The translations under genes and the position numbers were made by a program. The notes below the pieces were generated by a model. That model searched no databases. It had not been told where the DNA came from and saw nothing but the letters and a program-made list of their open reading frames with translations. 64,000 bases of DNA from assembly GCA_028622995.1 (NCBI GenBank), contig JAJQJQ010000085.1:186001-250000 (forward strand). The letters are read 5' to 3'. Within the stretch, counting starts at the first letter, position 1. The number at the start of each line of letters is the position of its first letter. Shown in pieces: positions 26,502-37,745 of this stretch. This DNA is from Panagrolaimus kolymaensis. Its lineage: Eukaryota; Nematoda; Chromadorea; Rhabditida; Panagrolaimidae.

Positions 26502-27404
26502 AAATCTAGAGCAATATAAATCCGCTGAATCTAAAAAACAACACGTCAGGCAACTTTGACCTTCTCCAGAAAAAGATAAGTTCACCTCGAAGTGATCGTG
26601 TTTATTGTGTTCATTTCAAACTTTAAAAATTCAAATAAATTCATTTTTGTTAAAGAAAAATTCAATAAAAATCAAATCTAGAGCAATATAAATCCGCTGA
26701 ATCTAAAAAACAACACGTCAGGCAACTTTGACCTTCTCCAGAAAAAGATAAGTTCACCTCGAAGTGATCGTGTTTATTGTGTTCATTTCAAACTTTAAAA
26801 ATTCAAATAAATTCATTTTTGTTAAAGAAAAATTCAAAAAAAATCAAATCAAGAGCAATATAAATCCGCTGAATCTAAAAAACAACACGTCAGGCAACTT
26901 TGACCTTCTCCAGAAAAAGATACGTTCACCTCGAAGTGATCGTGTTTGTTGTGTTCATTTCAAACTTTAAAAATTCAAATAATGTCATTTTTGTTAAAGA
27001 AAAATTCAATAAAAATCAAATCTAGAGCAATATAATTCCGCTGAATCTAAAAAACAACACGTCGGGCAACTTTGACCTTCTCCAGAAAAAGATAAGTTCA
27101 CCTCGAAGTGATCGTGTTTATTGTGTTCATTTCAAACTTTAAAAATTCAAATAAATTCATTTTTGTTAAAGAAAAATTCAATAAAAATCAAATCTAGAGC
27201 AATATTAACCCGCTGAATCTAAAAAACATTACGTCAGGCAACTTTGACCTTCTCCAGAAAAAGATAAGTTCACCTCGAAGTGATCGTGTTTATTGTGTTC
27301 ATTTCAAACTTTAAAAATTCAAATAAATTCATTTTTGTTAAAGAAAAATTCAATAAAAATCAAATCTAGAGCAATATAAATCCGCTGAATCTAAAAAACA
27401 ACGC

Positions 27405-29649
27405 GTCAGGCAACTTTGACCTTCTCCAAAAAAAGATAAGTTCACCTCGAAGGGATCGTGTTTATTGTGTTCATTTCAAACTTTAAAAATTCAAATAAAT
27501 TCATTTTTGTTTAAGAAAAATTCAATAAAAATCAAATCTAGAGCAATATAAATCCGCTGAATCTAAAAAACAAGACGTCAGGCAACTTTGACCTTCTCCA
27601 GAAAAAGATAAGTTCACCTCGAAGTGATCGTGTTTATTGTGTTTATAAATGACTTTATTAAATCATAAAAAATAAATTTTGTTAAAGAATAAATCAAAAG
27701 CAATCAAATCTAGAGCATTATAAATCCGCTGAATCTAAAAAACAACGCGTCAGGCAACTTTGACCTTCTCCAGAAAAAGATAAGTTCACCTCGAAGTGAT
27801 CGTGTTTATTGTGTTCATTTCAAACTTTAAAAATTCAAATAAATTCATTTTTGTTAAAGAAAAATTCAATAAAAATCAAATCTAGAGCAATATAAATCCG
27901 CTGAATCTAAAAAACAACACGTCAGGCAACTTTGACCTTCTCCAGAAAAAGATAAGTTCACCTCGAAGTGATCGTGTTTATTGTGTTCATTTCAAACTTT
28001 AAAAATTCAAATAAATTCATTTTTGTTAAAGAAAAATTCAATAAAAATCAAATCTAGAGCAATATAAATCCGCTGAATCTAAAAAACAACACGTCAGGCA
28101 ACTTTGACCTTCTCCAGAAAAAGATAAGTTCACATCGAAGTGATCGTGTTTATTGTGTTCATTTCAAACTTTAAAAATTCAAATAAATTCATTTTTGTTA
28201 AAGAAAAATTCAAAAAAAATCAAATCAAGAGCAATATAAATCCGCTGAATCTAAAAAACAACACGTCAGGCAACTTTGACCTTCTCCAGAAAAAGATACG
28301 TTCACCTCGAAGTGATCGTGTTTGTTGTGTTCATTTCAAACTTTAAAAATTCAAATAAATTCATTTTTGTTAAAGAAAAATTCAATAAAAATCAAATCTA
28401 GAGCAATATAAATCCGCTGAATCTATAAAACAACACGTCAGGCAACTTTGAACTTCTCCAAAAAAAGATAAGTTCACCTCGAAGTGATCGTGTTTGTTTT
28501 GTTCATTTCAAACTTTAAAAATTCAAATAAATACATTTTTGTTAAAGAAAAATTCAATAAAAATCAAATCTAGAGCAATATTAATCCGCTGAATCTAAAA
28601 AACAACACGTCAGGCAACTTTGACCTTCTCCAGAAAAAGATAAGTTCACCTCGAAGTGATCGTGTTTGTTTTGTTCATTTCAAACTTTAAAAATTCAAAT
28701 AAATTCATTATTGTTAAAGAAAAATTCAATAAAAATCAAATCTAGAGCAATATAAATCCGCTGAATCTAAAAAACAACACGTCAGGCAACTTTGACCTTC
28801 TCCAGAAAAAGATAAGTTCACCTCGAAGTGATCGTGTTTATTGTGTTGATTTCAAACTTTAAAAAATCAAATAAATTCATTTTTGTTAAAGAAAAATTCA
28901 ATAAAAATCAAATCTAGAACAATATTAATCCGCTGAATCTAAAAAACAACACGTCAGGCAACTTTGACCTTCTCCATAAAAAGATACGTTCACCTCGAAG
29001 TGATCGTGTTTGTTTTGTTCATTTCAAACTTTAAAAATTCAAATAAATACATTTTTGTTAAAGAAAAATTCAATAAAAATCAAATCTAGAGCAATATAAA
29101 TCCGCTGAATCTAAAAAACAACAAGTCAGGCAACTTTGACCTTCTCCAGAAAAAGATAAGTTCACCTCGAAGTGATCGTGTTTGTTTTGTTCATTTCAAA
29201 CTTTAAAAATTCAAATAAATTCATTTTTGTTAAAGAAAAATTCAATAAAAATCAAATCTAGAGCAATATTAATCCGCTGAATCTAAAAAACAACACGTCA
29301 GGCAACTTTGACCTTCTCCAGAAAAAGATAAGTTCACCTCGAAGTGATCGTGTTTGTTTTGTTCATTTCAAACTTTAAAAATTCAAATAAATACATTTTT
29401 GTTAAAGAAAAATTCAATAAAAATCAAATCTAGAACAATATTAATCCGCTGAATCTAAAAAACAACACGTCAGGCAACTTTGACCTTCTCCAGAAAAAGA
29501 TAAGTTCACCTCGAAGTGATCGTGTTTATTGTGTTGATTTCAAACTTTAAAAAATCAAATAAATTCATTTTTGTTAAAGAAAAATTCAATAAAAATCAAA
29601 TCTAGAAAATCTAGAGCAATAAAGATCCGCTGAATCTAAAAAACAACAA
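27405..29649. repeat. 2,245-bp HOR, copy 1 (13 monomers plus 9 bp)
   Basis: This is the first copy of a tandem duplication with an offset of 2,245 bp. Shared landmarks are the class B1 unit at 27607 and 29852, the class V unit at 28123 and 30368, CACATCGAAG just before each class V unit, and the 9-bp insertion at 29598-29615 and 31843-31860. Variants private to this pair include GTTTGTTTTGTTC with AATAAATACATTTTTG, ATTATTGTTAAAG, TGTTGATTTC and TCTAGAACAATATTAATCC. The two copies look nearly identical by eye. Confidence 0.92.
29598..29615. repeat. 9-bp tandem duplication AAATCTAGA x2 within a monomer
   Basis: The monomer reads AAATCTAGAAAATCTAGA, a direct doubling of a 9-bp segment, followed by GCAATAAAGATCC. 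It lengthens this monomer to 181 bp and creates a second TCTAGA site. It is one of very few indels in the window. Confidence 0.95.
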
Positions 29650-31894
29650 GTCAGGCAACTTTGACCTTCTCCAAAAAAAGATAAGTTCACCTCGAAGGGA
29701 TCGTGTTTATTGTGTTCATTTCAAACTTTAAAAATTCAAATAAATTCATTTTTGTTTAAGAAAAATTCAATAAAAATCAAATCTAGAGCAATATAAATCC
29801 GCTGAATCTAAAAAACAAGACGTCAGGCAACTTTGACCTTCTCCAGAAAAAGATAAGTTCACCTCGAAGTGATCGTGTTTATTGTGTTTATAAATGACTT
29901 TATTAAATCATAAAAAATAAATTTTGTTAAAGAATAAATCAAAAGCAATCAAATCTAGAGCATTATAAATCCGCTGAATCTAAAAAACAACGCGTCAGGC
30001 AACTTTGACCTTCTCCAGAAAAAGATAAGTTCACCTCGAAGTGATCGTGTTTATTGTGTTCATTTCAAACTTTAAAAATTCAAATAAATTCATTTTTGTT
30101 AAAGAAAAATTCAATAAAAATCAAATCTAGAGCAATATAAATCCGCTGAATCTAAAAAACAACACGTCAGGCAACTTTGACCTTCTCCAGAAAAAGATAA
30201 GTTCACCTCGAAGTGATCGTGTTTATTGTGTTCATTTCAAACTTTAAAAATTCAAATAAATTCATTTTTGTTAAAGAAAAATTCAATAAAAATCAAATCT
30301 AGAGCAATATAAATCCGCTGAATCTAAAAAACAACACGTCAGGCAACTTTGACCTTCTCCAGAAAAAGATAAGTTCACATCGAAGTGATCGTGTTTATTG
30401 TGTTCATTTCAAACTTTAAAAATTCAAATAAATTCATTTTTGTTAAAGAAAAATTCAAAAAAAATCAAATCAAGAGCAATATAAATCCGCTGAATCTAAA
30501 AAACAACACGTCAGGCAACTTTGACCTTCTCCAGAAAAAGATACGTTCACCTCGAAGTGATCGTGTTTGTTGTGTTCATTTCAAACTTTAAAAATTCAAA
30601 TAAATTCATTTTTGTTAAAGAAAAATTCAATAAAAATCAAATCTAGAGCAATATAAATCCGCTGAATCTATAAAACAACACGTCAGGCAACTTTGAACTT
30701 CTCCAAAAAAAGATAAGTTCACCTCGAAGTGATCGTGTTTGTTTTGTTCATTTCAAACTTTAAAAATTCAAATAAATACATTTTTGTTAAAGAAAAATTC
30801 AATAAAAATCAAATCTAGAGCAATATTAATCCGCTGAATCTAAAAAACAACACGTCAGGCAACTTTGACCTTCTCCAGAAAAAGATAAGTTCACCTCGAA
30901 GTGATCGTGTTTGTTTTGTTCATTTCAAACTTTAAAAATTCAAATAAATTCATTATTGTTAAAGAAAAATTCAATAAAAATCAAATCTAGAGCAATATAA
31001 ATCCGCTGAATCTAAAAAACAACACGTCAGGCAACTTTGACCTTCTCCAGAAAAAGATAAGTTCACCTCGAAGTGATCGTGTTTATTGTGTTGATTTCAA
31101 ACTTTAAAAAATCAAATAAATTCATTTTTGTTAAAGAAAAATTCAATAAAAATCAAATCTAGAACAATATTAATCCGCTGAATCTAAAAAACAACACGTC
31201 AGGCAACTTTGACCTTCTCCATAAAAAGATACGTTCACCTCGAAGTGATCGTGTTTGTTTTGTTCATTTCAAACTTTAAAAATTCAAATAAATACATTTT
31301 TGTTAAAGAAAAATTCAATAAAAATCAAATCTAGAGCAATATAAATCCGCTGAATCTAAAAAACAACAAGTCAGGCAACTTTGACCTTCTCCAGAAAAAG
31401 ATAAGTTCACCTCGAAGTGATCGTGTTTGTTTTGTTCATTTCAAACTTTAAAAATTCAAATAAATTCATTTTTGTTAAAGAAAAATTCAATAAAAATCAA
31501 ATCTAGAGCAATATTAATCCGCTGAATCTAAAAAACAACACGTCAGGCAACTTTGACCTTCTCCAGAAAAAGATAAGTTCACCTCGAAGTGATCGTGTTT
31601 GTTTTGTTCATTTCAAACTTTAAAAATTCAAATAAATACATTTTTGTTAAAGAAAAATTCAATAAAAATCAAATCTAGAACAATATTAATCCGCTGAATC
31701 TAAAAAACAACACGTCAGGCAACTTTGACCTTCTCCAGAAAAAGATAAGTTCACCTCGAAGTGATCGTGTTTATTGTGTTGATTTCAAACTTTAAAAAAT
31801 CAAATAAATTCATTTTTGTTAAAGAAAAATTCAATAAAAATCAAATCTAGAAAATCTAGAGCAATAAAGATCCGCTGAATCTAAAAAACAACAA
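29650..31894. repeat. 2,245-bp HOR, copy 2
   Basis: This is the second copy of the 13-monomer unit. Similarity with copy 1 breaks on the left where AACGCGTC in front of copy 1 corresponds to AACAAGTC here, and on the right near 31917, where CCATAAAAAGATACG stands in place of CCAAAAAAAGATAAG. Pieces of the unit continue after 31917, including TGTTGATTTC and TCTAGAACAATATTAATCC near 32130-32220, as if a third copy had been partly overwritten. Confidence 0.92.
31843..31860. repeat. 9-bp tandem duplication, second copy
   Basis: This is the same 9-bp doubling as at 29598, exactly 2,245 bp downstream and followed by the same private AATAAAGATCC. Identity of the insertion and its flank shows that it was copied with the HOR rather than arising twice. 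Confidence 0.95.
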
Positions 31895-34800
31895 GTCAGG
31901 CAACTTTGACCTTCTCCATAAAAAGATACGTTCACCTCGAAGTGATCGTGTTTATTGTGTTCATTTCAAACTTTAAAAATTCAAATAAATTCATTTTTGT
32001 TAAAAAAAAATTCAATAAAAATCAAATCTAGAGCAATATAAATCCGCTGAATCTAAAAAACAACACGTCAGGCAACTTTGACCTTCTCCAGAAAAAGATA
32101 AGTTCACCTCGAAGTGATCGTGTTTATTGTGTTGATTTCAAACTTTAAAAAATCAAATAAATTCATTTTTGTTAAAGAAAAATTCAATAAAAATCAAATC
32201 TAGAACAATATTAATCCGCTGAATCTAAAAAACAAGACGTCAGGCAACTTTGACCTTCTCCAGAAAAAGATAAGTTCACCTCGAAGTGATCGTGTTTATT
32301 GTGTTCATTTCAAACTTTAAAAATTCAAATAAATTCATTTTTGTTAAAGAAAAATTCAATAAAAATCAAATCTAGAGCAATATAAATCCGCTGAATCTAT
32401 AAAACAACACGTCAGGCAACTTTGAACTTCTCCAAAAAAAGATAAGTTCACCTCGAAGTGATCGTGTTTATTGTGTTCATTTCAAACTTTAAAAATTCAA
32501 ATAAATTCATTTTTGTTAAAGAAAAATTCAATAAAAATCAAATCTAGAGCAATATAAATCCGCTGAATCTATAAAACAACACGTCAGGCAACTTTGAACT
32601 TCTCCAAAAAAAGATAAGTTCACCTCGAAGTGATCGTGTTTATTGTGTTCATTTCAAACTTTAAAAATTCAAATAAATTCATTTTTGTTAAAGAAAAATT
32701 AAAAAAAAATCAAATCAAGAGCAATATAAATCCGCTGAATCTAAAAAACAACACGTCAGGCAACTTTGACCTTCTCCAGAAAAAGATACGTTCACCTCGA
32801 AGTGATCGTGTTTATTGTGTTCATTTCAAACTTTAAAAATTCAAATAAATTCATTTTTGTTAAAGAAAAATTCAATAAAAATAAAATCTAGAGCAATATA
32901 AATCCGCTGAATCTAAAAAACAACACGTCAGGCAACTTTGACCTTCTCCAGAAAAAGATACGTTCACCTCGAAGTGATCGTGTTTGTAGTGTTCATTTCA
33001 AACTTTAAAAATTCAAATAAATTCATTTTTGTTAAAGAAAAATTCAATAAAAATCAAATCTAGAGCAATATAAATCCGCTGAATCTAAAAAACAACGCGT
33101 CAGGCAACTTTGACCTTCTCCAAAAAAAGATAAGTTCACCTCGAAGTGATCGTGTTTATTGTGTTCATTTCAAACTTTAAAAATTCAAATAAATTCATTT
33201 TTGTTAAAGAAAAATTCAATAAAAATCAAATCTAGAGCAATATAAATCCGCTGAATCTAAAAAACAACGCGTCAGGCAACTTTGACCTTCTCCAGAAAAA
33301 GATAAGTTCACCTCGAAGTGATCGTGTTTATAGTGTTCATTTCAAACTTTAAAAATTCAAATAAATTCATTTTTGTTAAAGAAAAATTCAATAAAAATCA
33401 AATCTAGAGCAATATAAATCCGCTGAATCTAAAAAACAAGACGTCAGGCAACTTTGACCTTCTCCAGAAAAAGATAAGTTCACCTCGAAGTGATCGTGTT
33501 TATTGTGTTTATAAATGACTTTATTAAATCATAAAAAATAAATTTTGTTAAAGAATAAATCAAAAGCAATCAAATCTAGAGCATTATAAATCCGCTGAAT
33601 CTAAAAAACAACACGTCAGGCAACTTTGACCTTCTCCAGAAAAAGATAAGTTCACCTCGAAGTGATCGTGTTTATTGTGTTCATTTCAAACTTTAAAAAA
33701 TCAAATAAATTCATTTTTGTTAAAGAAAAATTCAATAAAAATCAAATCTAGAGCAATATAAATCCGCTGAATCTATAAAACAACACGTCAGGCAACTTTG
33801 AACTTCTCCAAAAAAAGATAAGTTCACCTCGAAGTGATCGTGTTTATTGTGTTCATTTCAAACTTTAAAAATTCAAATAAATTCATTTTTGTTAAAGAAA
33901 AATAAAAAAAAAATCAAATCAAGAGCAATATAAATCCGCTGAATCTAAAAAACAACACGTCAGGCAACTTTGACCTTCTCCAGAAAAAGATACGTTCACC
34001 TCGAAGTGATCGTGTTTATTGTGTTCATTTCAAACTTTAAAAATTCAAATAAATTCATTTTTGTTAAAGAAAAATTCAATAAAAATAAAATCTAGAGCAA
34101 TATAAATCCGCTGAATCTAAAAAACAACACGTCAGGCAACTTTGACCTTCTCCAGAAAAAGATACGTTCACCTCGAAGTGATCGTGTTTGTTGTGTTCAT
34201 TTCAAACTTTAAAATTCAAATAAATTCATTTTTGTTAAAGAAAAATTCAATAAAAATCAAATCTAGAGCAATATAAATCCGCTGAATCTAAAAAACAACG
34301 CGTCAGGCAACTTTGACCTTCTCCAAAAAAAGATAAGTTCACCTCGAAGTGATCGTGTTTATTGTGTTTATAAATGACTTTATTAAATCATAAAAAATAA
34401 ATTTTGTTAAAGAATAAATCAAAAGCAATCAAATCTAGAGCATTATAAATCCGCTGAATCTAAAAAAAAACACGTCAGGCAACTTTGACCTTCTCCAGAA
34501 AAAGATAAGTTCACCTCGAAGTGATCGTGTTTATTGTGTTCATTTCAAACTTTAAAAATTCAAATAAATTCATTTTTGTTAAAGAAAAATTCAATAAAAA
34601 TCAAATCTAGAGCAATATAAATCCGCTGAATCTATAAAACAACACGTCAGGCAACTTTGAACTTCTCCAAAAAAAGATAAGTTCACCTCGAAGGGATCGT
34701 GTTTATTGTGTTCATTTCAAACTTTAAAAATTCAAATAAATTCATTTTTGTTAAAGAAAAATTCAATAAAAATCAAATCTAGAGCAATATTAACCCGCTG

Positions 34801-37745
34801 AATCTAAAAAACATTACGTCAGGCAACTTTGACCTTCTCCAGAAAAAGATAAGTTCACCTCGAAGTGATCGTGTTTATTGTGTTCATTTCAAACTTTAAA
34901 AATTCAAATAAATTCATTTTTGTTAAAGAAAAATTCAATAAAAATCAAATCTAGAGCAATATAAATCCGCTGAATCTATAAAACAACACGTCAGGCAACT
35001 TTGAACTTCTCCAAAAAAAGATAAGTTCACCTCGAAGTGATCGTGTTTATTGTGTTCATTTCAAACTTTAAAAATTCAAATAAATTCATTTTTGTTAAAG
35101 AAAAATTAAAAAAAAATCAAATCAAGAGCAATATAAATCCGCTGAATCTAAAAAACAACGCGTCAGGCAACTTTGACCTTCTCCAGAAAAAGATAAGTTC
35201 ACCTCGAAGTGATCGTGTTTATTGTGTTCATTTCAAACTTTAAAAATTCAAATAAATTCATTTTTGTTAAAGAAAAATTCAATAAAAATCAAATCTAGAG
35301 CAATATAAATCCGCTGAATCTATAAAACAACACGTCAGGCAACTTTGACCTTCTCCAGAAAAAGATAAGTTCACCTCGAAGTGATCGTGTTTATTGTGTT
35401 CATTTCAAACTTTAAAAATTCAAATAAATTCATTTTTGTTAAAGAAAAATTCAATAAAAATCAAATCTAGAGCAATATAAATCCGCTGAATCTAAAAAAC
35501 AACGCGTCAGGCAACTTTGACCTTCTCCAGAAAAAGATAAGTTCACCTCGAAGTGATCGTGTTTATTGTGTTCATTTCAAACTTTAAAAATTCAAATAAA
35601 TTCATTTTTGTTAAAGAAAAATTCAATAAAAATCAAATCTAGAGCAATATAAATCCGCTGAATCTAAAAAACAACACGTCAGGCAACTTTGACCTTCTCC
35701 AGAAAAAGATAAGTTCACCTCGAAGTGATCGTGTTTGTTGTGTTCATTTCAAACTTTAAAAATTCAAATAAATTCATTTTTGTTAAAGAAAAATTCAATA
35801 AAAATCAAATCTAGAGCAATATAAATCCGCTGAATCTAAAAAACAACGCGTCAGGCAACTTTGACCTTCTCCAAAAAAAGATAAGTTCACCTCGAAGTGA
35901 TCGTGTTTATTGTGTTCATTTCAAACTTTAAAAATTCAAATAAATTCATTTTTGTTAAAGAAAAATTCAATAAAAATCAAATCTAGAGCAATATTAACCC
36001 GCTGAATCTAAAAAACATTACGTCAGGCAACTTTGACCTTCTCCAGAAAAAGATAAGTTCACCTCGAAGTGATCGTGTTTATTGTGTTCATTTCAAACTT
36101 TAAAAATTCAAATAAATTCATTTTTGTTAAAGAAAAATTCAATAAAAATCAAATCTAGAGCAATATAAATCCGCTGAATCTATAAAACAACACGTCAGGC
36201 AACTTTGACCTTCTCCAGAAAAAGATAAGTTCACCTCGAAGTGATCGTGTTTATTGTGTTCATTTCAAACTTTAAAAATTCAAATAAATTCATTTTTGTT
36301 AAAGAAAAATTCAATAAAAATCAAATCTAGAGCAATATAAATCCGCTGAATCTAAAAAACAACGCGTCAGGCAACTTTGACCTTCTCCAGAAAAAGATAA
36401 GTTCACCTCGAAGTGATCGTGTTTATTGTGTTCATTTCAAACTTTAAAAATTCAAATAAATTCATTTTTGTTAAAGAAAAATTCAATAAAAATCAAATCT
36501 AGAGCAATATAAATCCGCTGAATCTAAAAAACAACACGTCAGGCAACTTTGACCTTCTCCAGAAAAAGATAAGTTCACCTCGAAGTGATCGTGTTTGTTG
36601 TGTTCATTTCAAACTTTAAAAATTCAAATAAATTCATTTTTGTTAAAGAAAAATTCAATAAAAATCAAATCTAGAGCAATATAAATCCGCTGAATCTAAA
36701 AAACAACGCGTCAGGCAACTTTGACCTTCTCCAAAAAAAGATAAGTTCACCTCGAAGTGATCGTGTTTATTGTGTTCATTTCAAACTTTAAAAATTCAAA
36801 TAAATTCATTTTTGTTAAAGAAAAATTCAATAAAAATCAAATCTAGAGCAATATTAACCCGCTGAATCTAAAAAACATTACGTCAGGCAACTTTGACCTT
36901 CTCCAGAAAAAGATAAGTTCACCTCGAAGTGATCGTGTTTATTGTGTTCATTTCAAACTTTAAAAATTCAAATAAATTCATTTTTGTTAAAGAAAAATTC
37001 AATAAAAATCAAATCTAGAGCAATATAAATCCGCTGAATCTAAAAAACAACACGTCAGGCAACTTTGACCTTCTCCAGAAAAAGATAAGTTCACCTCGAA
37101 GTGATCCTGTTTATTGTGTTCATTTCAAACTTTAAAAATTCAAATAAATTCATTTTTGTTAAAGAAAAATTCAATAAAAATCAAATCTAGAGCAATATAA
37201 ATCCGCTGAATCTATAAAACAACACGTCAGGCAACTTTGAACTTCTCCAAAAAAAGATAAGTTCACCTCGAAGTGATCGTGTTTATTGTGTTCATTTCAA
37301 ACTTTAAAAATTCAAATAAATTCATTTTTGTTAAAGAAAAATTCAATAAAAATCAAATCTAGAGCAATATTAACCCGCTGAATCTAAAAAACATTACGTC
37401 AGGCAACTTTGACCTTCTCCAGAAAAAGATAAGTTCACCTCGAAGTGATCGTGTTTATTGTGTTCATTTCAAACTTTAAAAATTCAAATAAATTCATTTT
37501 TGTTAAAGAAAAATTCAATAAAAATCAAATCTAGAGCAATATAAATCCGCTGAATCTATAAAACAACACGTCAGGCAACTTTGACCTTCTCCAGAAAAAG
37601 ATAAGTTCACCTCGAAGTGATCGTGTTTATTGTGTTCATTTCAAACTTTAAAAATTCAAATAAATTCATTTTTGTTAAAGAAAAATTCAATAAAAATCAA
37701 ATCTAGAGCAATATAAATCCGCTGAATCTAAAAAACAACGCGTCA
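31895..37745. repeat. Mixed zone: 1,204-bp (7-mer) and 860-bp (5-mer) duplications
   Basis: A 7-mer duplication is marked by class V-like units at 32613 and 33817 and by AATAAAATCTAGAGC at 32879 and 34083, an offset of 1,204 bp. A third class V unit follows at 35020, 1,203 bp on because one A is missing at 34211-34214. A 5-mer duplication follows at about 35230-37040: CTATAAAAC with GACCTTCTCC near 35322 and 36182, and AACGCGTC near 35503/36363 and 35843/36703. Class B1 units start at 33473 and 34332. CATTACGTC units with ATTAACCC are at about 34812, 36016, 36876 and 37392. Confidence 0.78.

Larger units (their letters stand above)
26403..26574. repeat. Class A monomer, exemplar of the consensus
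   Basis: This copy matches the consensus at every base I compared. Landmarks by monomer position: 1-6 GATAAG; 8-21 an imperfect dyad centred on TCGA; 22-40 a T/G-rich stretch; 48-99 an A/T-tract region; about 103-108 TCTAGA; 113-119 TATAAAT; 120-123 CCGC; 131-136 an A run; 141-144 ACGT; then a pyrimidine-rich GACCTTCTCC and a closing A run. Common alternatives at single sites are GATACG for GATAAG, AATTCC for AAATCC, GTTGTG for ATTGTG, and CTATAAAAC with GAACTTCTCCAA for CTAAAAAAC with GACCTTCTCCAG. These alternatives travel in fixed combinations and define the higher-order repeats. Confidence 0.95.
23516..27404. repeat. HOR zone 4: 860-bp (5-mer) repeats with class V units
   Basis: The marker AAATTCGTTTTTG lies near 23890, 24750 and 25611, and class V monomers start at 24338, 25199 and 26059, so a 5-mer repeats about three times. 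The 861-bp step is explained by one extra A in the run at 25193-25198. Class V, GTCGGG and AATAATGTC, all features of zone 1, return here after more than 13 kb without them, so this zone seems to derive from zone-1 material. AATAATGTC occurs at 24574 and 26983. Confidence 0.82.

Noticed and set aside
28123..34800. Third full copy of the 2,245-bp HOR suggested by class V units at 28123, 30368 and 32613
   Set aside because: The spacing fits, but after about 31917 the order of private variants differs and no class B unit is found where copy 3 would need it (about 32097). At most fragments of a third copy remain.
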